A DNA stretch of 64,000 bases, taken from contig JANWWT010000006.1 in NCBI GenBank assembly GCA_025055675.1, positions 120,839-184,838 of the forward strand, given 5' to 3'. Shown here piece after piece: positions 39,211 to 49,428 of the stretch. Positions within the stretch are counted from its first letter, which is position 1. Every line of letters begins with the position of its first letter. The position numbers were made by a program, and so were the translations under genes. This stretch comes from Pseudanabaenaceae cyanobacterium SKYG29. GTDB taxonomy: Bacteria; Cyanobacteriota; Cyanobacteriia; Pseudanabaenales; Pseudanabaenaceae. Below the pieces are notes generated by a model. That model saw only the letters and a list, made by a program, of their open reading frames with translations. It was not told where the DNA came from and made no database searches.

Positions 39211-41305
39211 GTTTCATTACTAAAAGGGTAATATCATCATACACTTTGTGCTTACCAATGTGCTTTTTCACATCGTAAATGACAGCATTGTTAATCTCCT
39301 GTGCCGAACATCCAAGATGATCCCTGACCACCCCTACTAACCGATCGATACCGTAGTATTCTCCCCGATCGTTTTCCGCTTCCGTAATTCCATCTGTGTA
39401 CAAAACTACCACATCTCCCTGCTGTAGTTTCACTTCATAAACAGCGAGAAAATCCCTAATTTCTGGCTCTAAACCAATGGGAAAACCCAGGTCTATTGTG
39501 TCAATTCTCTCTATATTGCCATCCGATCGGACAATTATCACCTCCTCATGCTGCCCGACAATTCTTAAGTCACCTCTATCATATTCCAGGAGAGCCAAAG
39601 TTAGATTCTTATCCGACCGCATGCGTTGTACGTTGTGCCAAATCACTTGATTGATGTTCTGTAAAACCTCCTCAATGTTGCCATTACTCTGGCTAGCTAA
39701 AGCGCGTACAGCTGTTTGAGCCATTAACATAATCATCCCACTTTCCAGTCCATGCCCTGTGACATCGCCAATGCCAATTTTAATCTTACCGTTGTGGGAA
39801 AAAACGTCATAATAGTCACCCCCTACTTCATCAGCAGGCATAATAAATTCAGCAATTTCTAGGTCACAAATGTGGTGTAGCTCCTGTCCCCTGGGTAAGA
39901 TCATCTGCTGGATTTTGCGTGTTGCTGCTAGCTCAGAAGTAAGACGTAAATTTTCCTCCTTTAACTTTTCACTGAGTAAACGAATTTCCCGATTTGCCTC
40001 TTGTAACTCTTGGGTGCGCTCCTCTACTTTTTCCTCTAGGTCAGTTACTAAAATTTGTATATCCTCTGCCATTTGATTGAAAGCAGTTTCTAGCTGCTGA
40101 GTTTCCATTGTACCTGCAATCGTTACCTTTTGCATCAATTGACCTTCTGCTAGTCTTTTGGCTGCCTTTGCCAAATTGAGAATGGGTTGGCTCAGCCATT
40201 CAGCTGTAATAATACCTGTAACGACAGCAATTGTTGATGTAATAGCTAAAATAATCAGAGTAGTGTAAAAATTTTGCTCAACCCTCACCATAAAATCTGA
40301 CTCAGGGAACACTGTCACAATTAACCAGTCGATGCTATCTTTGTCTTGAAATGGTTGCACTTGTACAAAAAACTGTTCTCCCTTAAATTTGTGGGCAAAA
40401 GTTGATAACCCTTGCACCGTCGGCAATTTATCCTGCAAGTAGATGCCGATTTCTCTAATTAGGGGGTGGGCACTTTCCTTTGCTAACAGGCGCTCTAAAT
40501 TCTCTCCCTCACCCCTAGTAGTTGGTTCAGGGGTAGACGTGGAAACTAATCTGCCCGATCGTTCCACAATGAAAGCAATGCCTGTTTTCCCAACAGACAG
40601 GGAAGATAAAAACATGTTGACCTCTCGCGGTAAGAAATAATCAACAGCACAGACTCCCAGCAGTTTGCGATCGGAATTGTAGACAGGAAAACTAGCAGTT
40701 ACTGTCGGTAACAGTGTGCCAAAATCCAGATATATTTCACTCCAGGTAGGTTTGCCTTTTTGCTTAGCAGCCGTGTACCAGGGACGACGACGAGCATCAA
40801 AGGGTTTGTGGGTGCTCCTCAAAGGCAGTAATTCTGCCACCTCACCCCTATCATTTAGTCTATAGTTTTCCTTAAGGTATTTGGTTTTGGCATTACTGTA
40901 GCTTAGTACCTTTGTGTCTATATCATCAGCCAAACGCCCAACGCCAAAAGAGGAACCATCTTTTTCGGCACCGCAGTACACAAAACTAATCCCAGGATAA
41001 ACTATAATTTGTTGCCAAAATAAATTTTTACCCCTGGAGGCATTTAAGACATCAATATCACCATTCAGGAAGGCTTCGGCATTGAGTTGGTTGATGACAT
41101 CGGGAGTTTCTGTGTAACTACGCAATTTACCCACAATTCTCGTATTAACTTCCTGCTGGAACAACACCGCTACTTCCTGGACTGATTTTTGGCCCGCCCG
41201 CAGGGAAGTAACACCTACGATAACGACTGCGACTAGGAGTTGTAAGGCGAAAGGAACGACTATAACATTCCTCAGTGACTGTTTTTGAATAATTTTTCCT
41301 AGCAT
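39203..41305 (-). CDS. Cache-HAMP sensor with SpoIIE-type PP2C phosphatase output
   Basis: A 700-residue membrane sensor. Transmembrane helices lie near residues 15-35 and 347-370, bracketing a periplasmic dCache-like ligand domain (IYLDFGTLLPTVTASFPVYN region). HAMP (about 371-425) and a coiled coil (about 430-470) lead to a PP2C (SpoIIE/RsbU) domain: GGDYYDVF (near 492), IGDVTGHGLESG, VLYTDGITEAEND and YDDITLLV all keep their metal-binding Asp residues. Such phosphatases usually reset anti-anti-sigma (STAS) proteins. The PP2C part is very close to that of the Amt fusion at 59.6 kb. It starts at ATG 41305. Confidence 0.93.
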   Translation of the reverse strand: MLGKIIQKQSLRNVIVVPFALQLLVAVVIVGVTSLRAGQKSVQEVAVLFQQEVNTRIVGKLRSYTETPDVINQLNAEAFLNGDIDVLNASRGKNLFWQQIIVYPGISFVYCGAEKDGSSFGVGRLADDIDTKVLSYSNAKTKYLKENYRLNDRGEVAELLPLRSTHKPFDARRRPWYTAAKQKGKPTWSEIYLDFGTLLPTVTASFPVYNSDRKLLGVCAVDYFLPREVNMFLSSLSVGKTGIAFIVERSGRLVSTSTPEPTTRGEGENLERLLAKESAHPLIREIGIYLQDKLPTVQGLSTFAHKFKGEQFFVQVQPFQDKDSIDWLIVTVFPESDFMVRVEQNFYTTLIILAITSTIAVVTGIITAEWLSQPILNLAKAAKRLAEGQLMQKVTIAGTMETQQLETAFNQMAEDIQILVTDLEEKVEERTQELQEANREIRLLSEKLKEENLRLTSELAATRKIQQMILPRGQELHHICDLEIAEFIMPADEVGGDYYDVFSHNGKIKIGIGDVTGHGLESGMIMLMAQTAVRALASQSNGNIEEVLQNINQVIWHNVQRMRSDKNLTLALLEYDRGDLRIVGQHEEVIIVRSDGNIERIDTIDLGFPIGLEPEIRDFLAVYEVKLQQGDVVVLYTDGITEAENDRGEYYGIDRLVGVVRDHLGCSAQEINNAVIYDVKKHIGKHKVYDDITLLVMKQR

Positions 41306-41552
41306 AAAAAACTTCCCGTCTCAACTACTAGGTATCCCTAGAAGATGACTGGCAATGACTACAAAACAGATTTACAGAGGTTTGCATCACTACTTAAATT
41401 GGGGACAGCTCCTTAATAGTTTAAGGTATTTTGCTCAACAGGCAAGAATACAAAGATTAAGATATTTTTAATATTTTTAATAGGAGGGAAAGACTGATGC
41501 TTTAGCCCAAAGCGGTGTGATATGCTAGAGTTGGGGCTGTCATGGGGCTACA

Positions 41553-42008
41553 ATGCAAGACAAGAAGGAGAAAATCGTTGCGGCTCTGTTAGCATTCTTC
41601 CTGGGGGGGTTGGGGGTACACAAGTTTTACCTAGGGGAGATGGGTTGGGGTATTCTCTACTTCCTCTTTTGTTGGACAGGCATAACGTGGATAATTGCTT
41701 TTATAGAAGGGATTGGGCTGTTGTTAATGCCCCAGGAGAGATTTGACCTCAAGTTTAATTATCCGCTGGTTGTCAGACAGATTGGTTATCCTACGGAAAG
41801 GGCTTCCAGCAAGGAAAAGGAAAAACTGGAGGTAGCAATCCTGCGTATTTGTCGCGAGCGCAACGGCGCAACGGTTTCCGACTGTGTGATTGAAACGGGT
41901 GAAGACCCTGCCAAAGTGAGAAAGACTATAGAGGCTCTCTATACCCAGGGCTTGCTGACGGTGGGAAATAGAATGGAAGATGGGGCAGTAGTTTACTACG
42001 CTAGTTAG
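41553..42008 (+). CDS. TM2-domain membrane protein with C-terminal winged-helix-like region
   Basis: The 151-residue product opens with a TM2 domain: [27 protein letters not shown] followed by a second hydrophobic segment ([14 protein letters not shown]). After a short hydrophilic stretch, residues about 90-150 ([45 protein letters not shown], then [11 protein letters not shown]) look like a winged helix-turn-helix. A membrane-tethered DNA- or partner-binding protein is plausible. The ATG is uncertain by a few codons but TM2 begins right after it. The 3' end overlaps the convergent ylqF gene by eight bases. Confidence 0.8.
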   Translation: MQDKKEKIVAALLAFFLGGLGVHKFYLGEMGWGILYFLFCWTGITWIIAFIEGIGLLLMPQERFDLKFNYPLVVRQIGYPTERASSKEKEKLEVAILRICRERNGATVSDCVIETGEDPAKVRKTIEALYTQGLLTVGNRMEDGAVVYYAS

Positions 42009-42831
42009 GTGGGTACTCTAACCCAATCTTGCCCAGCCTGCCGCGGCGAAAATCATGGAGAATTTGCTGGGCGGTGCGCTCCTGCTGCTGCTTGGTTTTG
42101 GCACTGAGGGCTACTAAATAGTCTGCGCCACTGGGGAAGTCCTCTAGGTTGAGATTGTACCGATCGGTAATATTCACTCCCAATTCCCGCAACATGTCCA
42201 GGAGGGCGCTGCTAACAGAGATGGGGTCGTAGGCGGCTTGTCCAATGTCATCACAGATAGCCAGCTTGAGGGCAGCATTTTGGTCTTCCAGGCGGGGGGG
42301 GAGAATGCCAGGGGTGTCTAGCAGTTCAATTTGCTCAGATATGCGAATCCACCGCAGTTGCCTGGTTACACCGGGTTTGTTGGCGCTGGGAGCGACGCGC
42401 CGCTTGAGCAGACGATTGATCAACGCCGATTTCCCCACGTTGGGATAGCCCACCACCACTGCCCGCACGGGACGGGGTAACATCCCCCGCTGCTGCCGTT
42501 TTTGATTGATAGCTATACCTACCTGTTGCGCTGCTTGCATTAACTGGGCTACTCCTTCCCCTGTCTGCCCATTGGTGCCATAGACTACCATTTCCTGGGC
42601 ACGAAACCACCCATACCACTGCTGTAATAATTCTTCACCAATTAGGTCAATCCGATTAAGTATACATAAGTGGTGTTTGCCTTTACTCCACTCCCTCAGA
42701 CGGGGATTGGCACTCGATCGGGGTATGCGGGCATCGCGCACTTCCAATACTAGATCGACCAGCTTGAGTTGTTCTTTGAGGGCCGCTTCTGCCTTGGCGA
42801 TGTGTCCGGGATACCACTGAATCAAAGCCAT
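42001..42831 (-). CDS. ylqF: Ribosome biogenesis GTPase YlqF/RbgA
   Basis: A circularly permuted GTPase that acts late in 50S subunit assembly. The N-terminus has the signature [13 protein letters not shown]. The G4 motif appears first (LNRIDLIGE), then G1 ([16 protein letters not shown], near residue 125) and G3 ([11 protein letters not shown]). A C-terminal helical domain ends at [15 protein letters not shown]. Length 276 is normal. Convergent with the TM2 gene. Confidence 0.94.
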   Translation of the reverse strand: MALIQWYPGHIAKAEAALKEQLKLVDLVLEVRDARIPRSSANPRLREWSKGKHHLCILNRIDLIGEELLQQWYGWFRAQEMVVYGTNGQTGEGVAQLMQAAQQVGIAINQKRQQRGMLPRPVRAVVVGYPNVGKSALINRLLKRRVAPSANKPGVTRQLRWIRISEQIELLDTPGILPPRLEDQNAALKLAICDDIGQAAYDPISVSSALLDMLRELGVNITDRYNLNLEDFPSGADYLVALSAKTKQQQERTAQQILHDFRRGRLGKIGLEYPPN

Positions 42832-42905
42832 GTTAAAAGATAAGAAAATTTACATAAACTTGAGCAGAAATACTTATGCTAATAACAAAGGGTTAAGGTG
42901 AGGTC

Positions 42906-43781
42906 GTGATTCATCAATTGGTAGCGGGAAAGCTGCAGGTGGATTATGTCACTGTTCCGATCGCTGCCTTACCACAGAGGTTAGCTGGTCTTCGTATTGT
43001 ACACCTTTCTGACTTCCATTTTGACGGGTTGCGCCTGGGGGTGAAGCTGCTTAGGGAGACGATCGCTCAAGCTAATGCCTTTGCCCCTGATTTGGTAGCG
43101 TTGACGGGAGATTTTGTCACCCATGAACCGGAGCCAATCCTGGAGTTAGCCCCCTACCTGGGGCAGTTGCGGGCAAAGGTGGGGATATTTGCTGTTCTGG
43201 GTAACCACGACTTGGAGTTGCCCCATTCCCGTGAGTTAATCACCAAGACTTTGACCCGCTGGGGGCTGCAGGTGTTGGAAAATGCGGTGGTCTATCCCTG
43301 GGGAGAGGAATTAGCGATCGTGGGTTTAGGGGATTACTGGTCGGATTTGTTCTTGCCCCAGCAGGTGTTGCCCTCTATTCCCCCCCATATCCCGCGCCTT
43401 GTCCTCTCCCATAACCCTGATACGGCGGCAGTTCTGCAGAAGTGGCGGGTGGATTTACAACTCTCTGGACATACCCACGGCGGTCAAATTGTTTTACCCC
43501 ACCTTGGTCCCATTATGGCTTACGCCCGCAGATTGCGCTTGAGTATGCCCCGATCGGTACGTAAGCTGTTATGGCGTTCTACCCATGAGGTGGTCAAACA
43601 CTGGGAATGGGCGCAGGGCTTGCATCGCATTGGGCAGAATTGGCTCTATGTCAATCGGGGCTTGGGCACCTATCTCCCTGGTCGTCTCAACTGTCCCCCT
43701 GAGTTGACTTGTATTACTCTTATTCCTGCTGACGCTGGGATTGAGTCAATACCCCATCTGGCAGTGGCAAAATCTGCCTAG
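42906..43781 (+). CDS. Metallophosphoesterase, YkuE/calcineurin-like
   Basis: The 291-residue product has the ordered metal-binding motifs LRIVHLSDFHFD, LVALTGDFV, AVLGNHDLEL and LQLSGHTHGGQIVLP. Substrate is unknown; relatives cleave phosphodiesters in lipids or nucleotides. No obvious signal peptide. It begins with GTG at 42906, after AAGGTGAGG, a serviceable ribosome site. The stop region overlaps the convergent methyltransferase by four bases. Confidence 0.9.
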   Translation: MIHQLVAGKLQVDYVTVPIAALPQRLAGLRIVHLSDFHFDGLRLGVKLLRETIAQANAFAPDLVALTGDFVTHEPEPILELAPYLGQLRAKVGIFAVLGNHDLELPHSRELITKTLTRWGLQVLENAVVYPWGEELAIVGLGDYWSDLFLPQQVLPSIPPHIPRLVLSHNPDTAAVLQKWRVDLQLSGHTHGGQIVLPHLGPIMAYARRLRLSMPRSVRKLLWRSTHEVVKHWEWAQGLHRIGQNWLYVNRGLGTYLPGRLNCPPELTCITLIPADAGIESIPHLAVAKSA

Positions 43782-44665
43782 TCCTTACGGGCGATTACTG
43801 CGCGATGGCGGGGGCTGACAGGGATAATCTCCACACCCACAAACCCTGCTGCTGTCAGGGCTTGCCCCATGTCTAAACTGAAGTATTGATCGAGGTAGGG
43901 TTCTGTGCTTTTTAGGAGAGTCAGGATCAGGGGGGGCATCCGCCGATAGACTTCTGATTGGGGATTCATATCTAACATGGCGAAAGTTCCCCCTGGGCGC
44001 AAAATGCGGTGCATTTCTGCCAAAATTTCCCTGGTGGCGGACTGGGGTAGTTCATGGCAGATTAAACTAAGGGAGACAAGGTCAAAAGAGCGATCGGGTA
44101 AGCCCGTCTGTTCAGCAGGGGCGTGCACCCACTGGATGGGCGAGGGTTCTAGCTGGGCAATTGCTAGAAAGTAGGGCGACAAGTCCAGTCCTATTACTTC
44201 TGCTTGGGGGTAGACGGCTTGCATAGCTCTGGTACTCATACCTACACTACAGCCCACGTCGAGAATGCGTTGGGGGTTAGCTAGGCGAGGGAACAGTTGT
44301 TGGTGATAGCTAGCGCGCAGTTGGGCATCCCCCCCTTTTTCCCCTGTTTTTGACCAGATGCGGGAATGGACAGCATAGGCAGCTACTTCCACCTCTAGGG
44401 CGGGTTCCCAGCCTAAATTGCCATATTCGTAGCCATGAAACGATCGGAGATAGTAACCAGGATACTTAACTTGGGGATTGCGTACTTTTGCCAGAGCTGC
44501 TTCCAAATCATGTTTCTGTAACTGTGCTACCCGATCGTGCCAATCTATGCCAATCTGGGCAGCGCGGTTGATCATCATTTGGCGGGCTTGCTGTTTTGCC
44601 CAGGAGGCTATAGGCTTGTAGGAGAGCAAAGCATTTACCAGGTTAGACGCGACATTGGGGGTCAT
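43778..44665 (-). CDS. Class I SAM-dependent methyltransferase
   Basis: The 295-residue product has a helical N-terminal region (residues 1-135) and a Rossmann methyltransferase core. Visible motifs: ILDVGCSVGMSTRAMQ (motif I), VIGLDLSPYFLA, DLVSLSLICHELP and EMHRILRPGGTFAMLD. Substrate is not predictable. The gene is divergent from the DUF21/CBS gene (start 44701), leaving only 35 bases between their starts. Confidence 0.88.
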   Translation of the reverse strand: MTPNVASNLVNALLSYKPIASWAKQQARQMMINRAAQIGIDWHDRVAQLQKHDLEAALAKVRNPQVKYPGYYLRSFHGYEYGNLGWEPALEVEVAAYAVHSRIWSKTGEKGGDAQLRASYHQQLFPRLANPQRILDVGCSVGMSTRAMQAVYPQAEVIGLDLSPYFLAIAQLEPSPIQWVHAPAEQTGLPDRSFDLVSLSLICHELPQSATREILAEMHRILRPGGTFAMLDMNPQSEVYRRMPPLILTLLKSTEPYLDQYFSLDMGQALTAAGFVGVEIIPVSPRHRAVIARKD

Positions 44666-44700
44666 GGGCAGTTCTAGTCCTTGTACACTAAGACTTTACT

Positions 44701-45750
44701 ATGGGTGAGGGTTCCCCAGGGCAGAGTTTCTGGGATATTTTTTGGGTTAATGGGCTGATTTTATTTGTACTGCTGGCGGTCTCAGCCCTCTGTTCAGCGG
44801 CAGAAACGGCTATTACTGCCCTTGATAACCTGAAACTGCGCTCCATTATCCAAGACCAAGGCGATCGGGGCGGGATTTATTCCCTGGTACTGCAAAAGCG
44901 GGGCAGATTCATTACGACTCTACTTATTCTCAATAACGTTGTCAACACGGGGATAGCGGTACTGGCTTCCAGTCTGTGTGTGACTTTATTTGGGCAGGGG
45001 GGGCTGGCACTGACGATCGCTACTACTGCTACCACCCTGGTCATTCTCATCGTCGGCGAGATTACACCCAAGTCCCTAGCCATTGCCAACAGTCAACCCC
45101 TCTTTCGGCTAGTGGTGCGTCCTGTCTATGTTCTCTCCTTACTGTTGCAACCTCTGCTACTGCTGTTTGAATGGATTGCCGAGTCAGTGTTGCGATCTTG
45201 GGGGGTGCGGGAGCGGGGCACAGGGGAATCACTGCAGGATTTGCAACTCTTAATTGAAGTGCTCAACCGCAAGGGGCATATTGACCTGGATAGACGGCAA
45301 TTGTTGGATAAAGTACTGGTACTCGATCGGCTTTGCGCTGGGGATGTGGTCAAACCCCGCATTGATATGCAGACGATTAGCTTTACCTGTTACCTGGAAG
45401 ATGTAGTAGATCTGTGTTTACAGACAGGGTTTTCCCGCCTGCCTGTCCAGGAGGAGTCCAAAGACACGATCGTGGGCATTATCACTCTCAAGATGGCATT
45501 GCAAACCCTCAAGACCAGGGGCAATATTCCTGTGAGCGAAGTGATGGTGACACCTGTGTTTATTCCTGAAACCAAGCGCCTAGCGGATTTACTCAGGGAA
45601 ATGTTGCAACAGAGATTACACATGGCAATTGTCGTAGATGAGTACGGCGGTACAGTGGGATTAGTCACGCTAGAAGATGTCCTCGAAGAGATCGTGGGGG
45701 AAATCTACGACGAAAGTGATGCGATTAGTCGGCGGCGACAGAATTTCTAG
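44701..45750 (+). CDS. DUF21 (CNNM/CorC-type) membrane protein with CBS pair, short form
   Basis: Members transport or sense Mg2+ or other cations. Residues 1-190 are the DUF21 membrane domain with AETAITALDNLKLRSI, LLILNNVVNTGIAVLAS and EITPKSLAIAN. CBS domains follow (about 205-335), with IVGIITLKMAL and MAIVVDEYGGTVGLVTLEDVLEEIVGEI. The protein then stops within 20 residues, so the C-terminal CorC/HlyC domain common in the family is missing. Two bases after the stop begins larB, so the genes are probably co-transcribed. Confidence 0.9.
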   Translation: MGEGSPGQSFWDIFWVNGLILFVLLAVSALCSAAETAITALDNLKLRSIIQDQGDRGGIYSLVLQKRGRFITTLLILNNVVNTGIAVLASSLCVTLFGQGGLALTIATTATTLVILIVGEITPKSLAIANSQPLFRLVVRPVYVLSLLLQPLLLLFEWIAESVLRSWGVRERGTGESLQDLQLLIEVLNRKGHIDLDRRQLLDKVLVLDRLCAGDVVKPRIDMQTISFTCYLEDVVDLCLQTGFSRLPVQEESKDTIVGIITLKMALQTLKTRGNIPVSEVMVTPVFIPETKRLADLLREMLQQRLHMAIVVDEYGGTVGLVTLEDVLEEIVGEIYDESDAISRRRQNF

Positions 45751-45752
45751 CT

Positions 45753-46493
45753 ATGGAAGAAAAACTCAAACAACTGTTCAACCAAGTTGCCCAAGGTAGC
45801 CTGTCCCCAGAAAAGGCACTAGCAGAATGCTTGGGCTACCAAACAGTGGGAGACTTTGCCAGAGTAGATAGCGATCGGTTGCGTCGCCAAAGCTTCCCTG
45901 AAGTGGTGTTGGGTCTAGGCAAAACCCCCGCCCAAATTAGCGCTATCATGCAGACTTTGCGGCAACATCACCCCATTGTCATGGCAACTCGCATCACGCC
46001 AGAAGTTTATCAGGCAGTGCAACGGGACATAAGCAACTTGTACTACTACCCCCTTGCCAGAATTGCGGTTCTGGGAGAAGTGGTAAAACGATCGGGACGG
46101 GTCACCATTCTCACAGGGGGGACAGGGGATATACCAGTAGCGGAAGAGGCGGCAGTGACAGTGGAGTGTTGGGGTTTCAGCGTGGAAAGAGTGTGGGATG
46201 TGGGAGTGGCGGGGCTGCATCGGCTCCTGGCACAGCAGGACATTCTGCAAAAAGCCCAGGTAGTAATTGTGGTAGCGGGGATGGAAGGAGCCTTAGCCAG
46301 TGTCGTAGGGGGACTGGTGGCTTGTCCTGTAATTGGCGTACCCACCAGTATCGGCTATGGTGCCCACCTAGGGGGAATTGCCCCCCTTTTGACCATGCTC
46401 AACAGTTGCAGTGCGGGTGTAGCAGTCGTCAATATCGACAACGGCTTTGGCGCAGGTATGCTGGCGGCGCGGATTCTCCTAACAACTTGTTAG
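45753..46493 (+). CDS. larB: LarB, nickel-pincer cofactor biosynthesis carboxylase/hydrolase
   Basis: LarB carboxylates and hydrolyses nicotinic acid adenine dinucleotide in the first step of the nickel-pincer cofactor used by lactate racemase. The 246-residue product has an N-terminal helical part and a PurE-like domain: VTILTGGTGDIPVAEEAA, DVGVAGLHRLLA, VVIVVAGMEGALASVVGGL and VPTSIGYGAHLGGIAPLLTMLNSCS. Length fits LarB. No larC, larE or larA is adjacent, so the cofactor use is unknown. It follows the DUF21/CBS gene by two bases. Confidence 0.92.
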   Translation: MEEKLKQLFNQVAQGSLSPEKALAECLGYQTVGDFARVDSDRLRRQSFPEVVLGLGKTPAQISAIMQTLRQHHPIVMATRITPEVYQAVQRDISNLYYYPLARIAVLGEVVKRSGRVTILTGGTGDIPVAEEAAVTVECWGFSVERVWDVGVAGLHRLLAQQDILQKAQVVIVVAGMEGALASVVGGLVACPVIGVPTSIGYGAHLGGIAPLLTMLNSCSAGVAVVNIDNGFGAGMLAARILLTTC

Positions 46494-46570
46494 GTGTAAC
46501 TGCTAACAACCCAACAGGTGGCTAACTTGACCAACTCCCCTAAAGTGATTGTGTAGATTCACCCGTTGCC

Positions 46571-47323
46571 ATGTTCACCCCCAGCCACAAGTTAGAAATC
46601 CACACTCTCCTGCAGCAATATCAGCAGTGCCCCTCCCAGCGGTTGAAAGAACAAATAGTCAAACTCAATACGGGCTTAGTGAAAAAAGAGGTTGCCTACT
46701 GGCTAAACCAGACCAGCGAAAGCTATGAAGACCTCTTGCAAATTGGTTTCATGGGGCTACTGGCAGCCATCGATCGTTACGACAGCAAGCGCGGCTATGC
46801 CTTTAGTTCCTTTGCCACCCGTTATATCAGGGGTGAAATTCAACATTATTTGAGAGACCGCAGTTTTGCTGTACGTCTACCTCGCCGTTATAGCGAACTG
46901 TATCAACAATCCCTGCGAGCAGTACAGGAACTACGGCAAAAACTAGGGCGCGAACCCCAAGACGCAGAAATTGCCCAAGCCCTAGGTATCAGCCCCAGGG
47001 ACTGGCAGGACATCAAACTAGCCCATCGCAACCGCGTCCCCCTCAGCCTGGATGCCCCCCTCAGGGACGATACCGAGTCCAACCTGGGCGAAACCGTCTG
47101 TGATCCCCGCAGCTCCCATCAGAGCCAGGAAGACATTTGGCGATTACAGCAGGCGCTGGCAGAACTGGAGCACCGCACCAGGCAGATTCTGGAGTATGTC
47201 TTTTTAGAGGATATGCCCCAAAAACAAGTTGCCCAGATGTTGGGGCTGACCACCGTCACCGTCTCCCGCCAGGTGAAAAAAGGCATCACTGCCCTCCGCT
47301 CCTCCCTGGAGAAGGCAGCCTGA
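46571..47323 (+). CDS. sigF: RNA polymerase sigma factor SigF (group 3)
   Basis: Cyanobacterial SigF directs motility/pilus and stress genes. The 250-residue product has region 2 (ESYEDLLQIGFMGLLAAIDRYD, then AFSSFATRYIRGEIQHYLRD), region 3 (REPQDAEIAQALGISPRDW) and region 4 with the helix-turn-helix VAQMLGLTTVTVSRQVKKGI. The RGEIQHYLRD and APLSLDAPL-like segments (PLSLDAPLRDD) are typical of the cyanobacterial SigF branch. Two PP2C phosphatases, the usual partner-switching regulators of such sigma factors, are also in this window, but a direct link is inference. Confidence 0.9.
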   Translation: MFTPSHKLEIHTLLQQYQQCPSQRLKEQIVKLNTGLVKKEVAYWLNQTSESYEDLLQIGFMGLLAAIDRYDSKRGYAFSSFATRYIRGEIQHYLRDRSFAVRLPRRYSELYQQSLRAVQELRQKLGREPQDAEIAQALGISPRDWQDIKLAHRNRVPLSLDAPLRDDTESNLGETVCDPRSSHQSQEDIWRLQQALAELEHRTRQILEYVFLEDMPQKQVAQMLGLTTVTVSRQVKKGITALRSSLEKAA

Positions 47324-47359
47324 TGTGCTAACATGGGGAGCTAGTGAAAAACTCTTGGC

Positions 47360-48760
47360 ATGAAAATCACCTCCGAACTACTCCCCGGTAGTCAGATTCG
47401 CTTCCATATTGAGATTGACGGTGAGCAATCCCGCCGAATTTACGATCGGGTACTCACTGACCTCATGCGCAAAGTGCGCGTGCCTGGATTTCGTCCTGGC
47501 AAAGCTCCAAGGCAGATTGTCATTAACCAGGTAGGGACAGAATCCCTGAAAGCCTCTGTATTTGATGAACTGCTCCAAGATGCCCTCAAGCAGGTATTTT
47601 CCCAAGCCCAAGAGAAGGGCAAGTCCCTGATTGGCCGCCCCCAAATTGAACCAGAGGGGGAACAACTCCTCAACAGTTTGCAGATTGGCTCCCAGTTCTC
47701 CTTTTCTCTTACCCTTGACTACGAGCCAGAAGTTCAACTGGGGGACTATAAAAATCTGCAAGTGACAGCGGGCAAGGTCAAGCCTGACCCTGAGTATGTC
47801 GACAAAATCCTCAAGCAGTATCGCCGCCGCCACGCTACCCTCGTACCCGTAGACGATCGTCCTGTCCAAGCGGAAGATGTGGTGACCTTGGATTCTGTCA
47901 TCATTGACCCTGAGAGCAACGAAGTCATAGAAACGATGGCAGGGGAAGCAGCGCAAATAGCCCTAGAAGAGAATGTATTGCAGTATGAACTCTTCCGTAT
48001 GCTGCTGGGAATGAACGTAGGGGCAGAAAAAGAGCAGGAGATGACTCTGCCGGAGGATTTTCCCCTGGAGCATTTGCGGGAAAAACGGGTAAGGGTAAAA
48101 CACAAAATCGTCGACATCAAGTACCGTGATTTACCACCCCTCGACGATGAATTTGCCCGCACTATCAGCAACAAACAAACCCTAGCGGAGTTACAGGAAT
48201 ATCTGCAGCAACAAGCGATCGAGGAAGCAGCAGCAGCAACCGATGCCAATATTACGGAAGCGCTACTCGCCGCCCTAGAGGCGATTACCACCGTCGACCT
48301 GCCCCAGAGTATGGTTCAAGCCGAAGTTGACAAGCTCACCAAGCAACGGGCGCGGCACATCTTGACAATGGTAGGTACTGACCCCGACCAAGCTGAACAG
48401 CTGTTGGCAGATGAAGACCTGACTAAGAAGTTGCGGGATCTCGTAACACCAGAGGCAATCAGCAGCCTAAAGCAAAGCTTTGCCCTCCTCAAGATAGCGG
48501 AATTAGAGAATCTCACCCCCAAGCCAGAAGCGGTAGAAGAACAACTGCGGGAGTACAAAGAAGCCCTGCGCGGTCGCAACTATGATAAAGACACGCTGGC
48601 GGAGTTTGTAGCAGAATCCCTCAAAAAAGACCTGGCACTGGATTGGTTGAAACACCATGCCACGATCGAGCTAGTGGATGAACTAGAATCGTCTGACCCA
48701 GACCAGGAGGAACACCCTACCCCAGAGGCAGCGGATTTAGGGCATAATACGGACAGTTAG
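47360..48760 (+). CDS. tig: Trigger factor (ribosome-bound chaperone)
   Basis: Trigger factor binds at the ribosomal exit tunnel and folds nascent chains. The 466-residue product starts with the ribosome-binding domain ([15 protein letters not shown], near residue 40-55, the exit-tunnel signature). A PPIase-type middle and a long helical C-terminal arm follow, with an acidic tail ending [14 protein letters not shown]. It heads the widely conserved order tig-clpP-clpX; clpP begins 11 bases after its stop. Confidence 0.96.
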   Translation: MKITSELLPGSQIRFHIEIDGEQSRRIYDRVLTDLMRKVRVPGFRPGKAPRQIVINQVGTESLKASVFDELLQDALKQVFSQAQEKGKSLIGRPQIEPEGEQLLNSLQIGSQFSFSLTLDYEPEVQLGDYKNLQVTAGKVKPDPEYVDKILKQYRRRHATLVPVDDRPVQAEDVVTLDSVIIDPESNEVIETMAGEAAQIALEENVLQYELFRMLLGMNVGAEKEQEMTLPEDFPLEHLREKRVRVKHKIVDIKYRDLPPLDDEFARTISNKQTLAELQEYLQQQAIEEAAAATDANITEALLAALEAITTVDLPQSMVQAEVDKLTKQRARHILTMVGTDPDQAEQLLADEDLTKKLRDLVTPEAISSLKQSFALLKIAELENLTPKPEAVEEQLREYKEALRGRNYDKDTLAEFVAESLKKDLALDWLKHHATIELVDELESSDPDQEEHPTPEAADLGHNTDS

Positions 48761-48771
48761 GCAAAGTAACT

Positions 48772-49416
48772 ATGGATCACATTTGGGCAAACGATCGGGT
48801 GCCTATTATTGTAGAAACGACCGATCGAGGGGAGCGCAGCTGCGACATTTATTCCCGTTTATTACAGGAGCGCATAGTATTTTTGGGTACAGGGATTGAC
48901 GACAAGGTAGCCAATGTAGTCATCTCCCAACTCCTATACTTGGAAGCAGAAGACCCAGAAAAGGACATATACTTGTACATTCACTCGCCAGGGGGGTCGG
49001 TGACGGCAGGCATGGGTATTTACGACACCATGCAACACATTCGCCCTGATGTGTGCACCATCTGCATGGGATTAGCCGCTAGTATGGGGGCATTCTTGTT
49101 AGCGGCGGGTGCCAAGGGCAAGCGTTATTCCCTCCCGAGTGCGCGCATTATGATTCACCAACCCCTAGGGGGAGCCCAGGGGCAGGCTATCGACATTGAA
49201 ATTAGAGCTAGGGAAATCCTTTACATCAAAGGCTTACTCAATCGTATCTTGGCAGAACGCACAGGACAACCCCTGGAAAAAATCGAACGGGACACCGATC
49301 GGGATTTCTTCATGTCCCCTGAAGAAGCTAAGGCTTACGGCATAATTGATGAGGTGATGTACAGTCCCCGTTCCGCCCTCGCGCCCAAACCACCCACCGT
49401 AATTGAAGTTCTGTGA
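48772..49416 (+). CDS. clpP: ATP-dependent Clp protease proteolytic subunit
   Basis: The 214-residue serine peptidase has the catalytic Ser in [11 protein letters not shown], the His in [10 protein letters not shown] and an Asp in the [14 protein letters not shown] region, with the substrate-channel [16 protein letters not shown]. It forms the ClpXP barrel with the product of the next gene. It lies between tig and clpX (gap 12 bases before clpX), so it should be co-expressed. Cyanobacteria usually have several ClpP paralogues; this is the clpX-linked one. Confidence 0.96.
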   Translation: MDHIWANDRVPIIVETTDRGERSCDIYSRLLQERIVFLGTGIDDKVANVVISQLLYLEAEDPEKDIYLYIHSPGGSVTAGMGIYDTMQHIRPDVCTICMGLAASMGAFLLAAGAKGKRYSLPSARIMIHQPLGGAQGQAIDIEIRAREILYIKGLLNRILAERTGQPLEKIERDTDRDFFMSPEEAKAYGIIDEVMYSPRSALAPKPPTVIEVL

Positions 49417-49428
49417 GGAGAAACAGCC

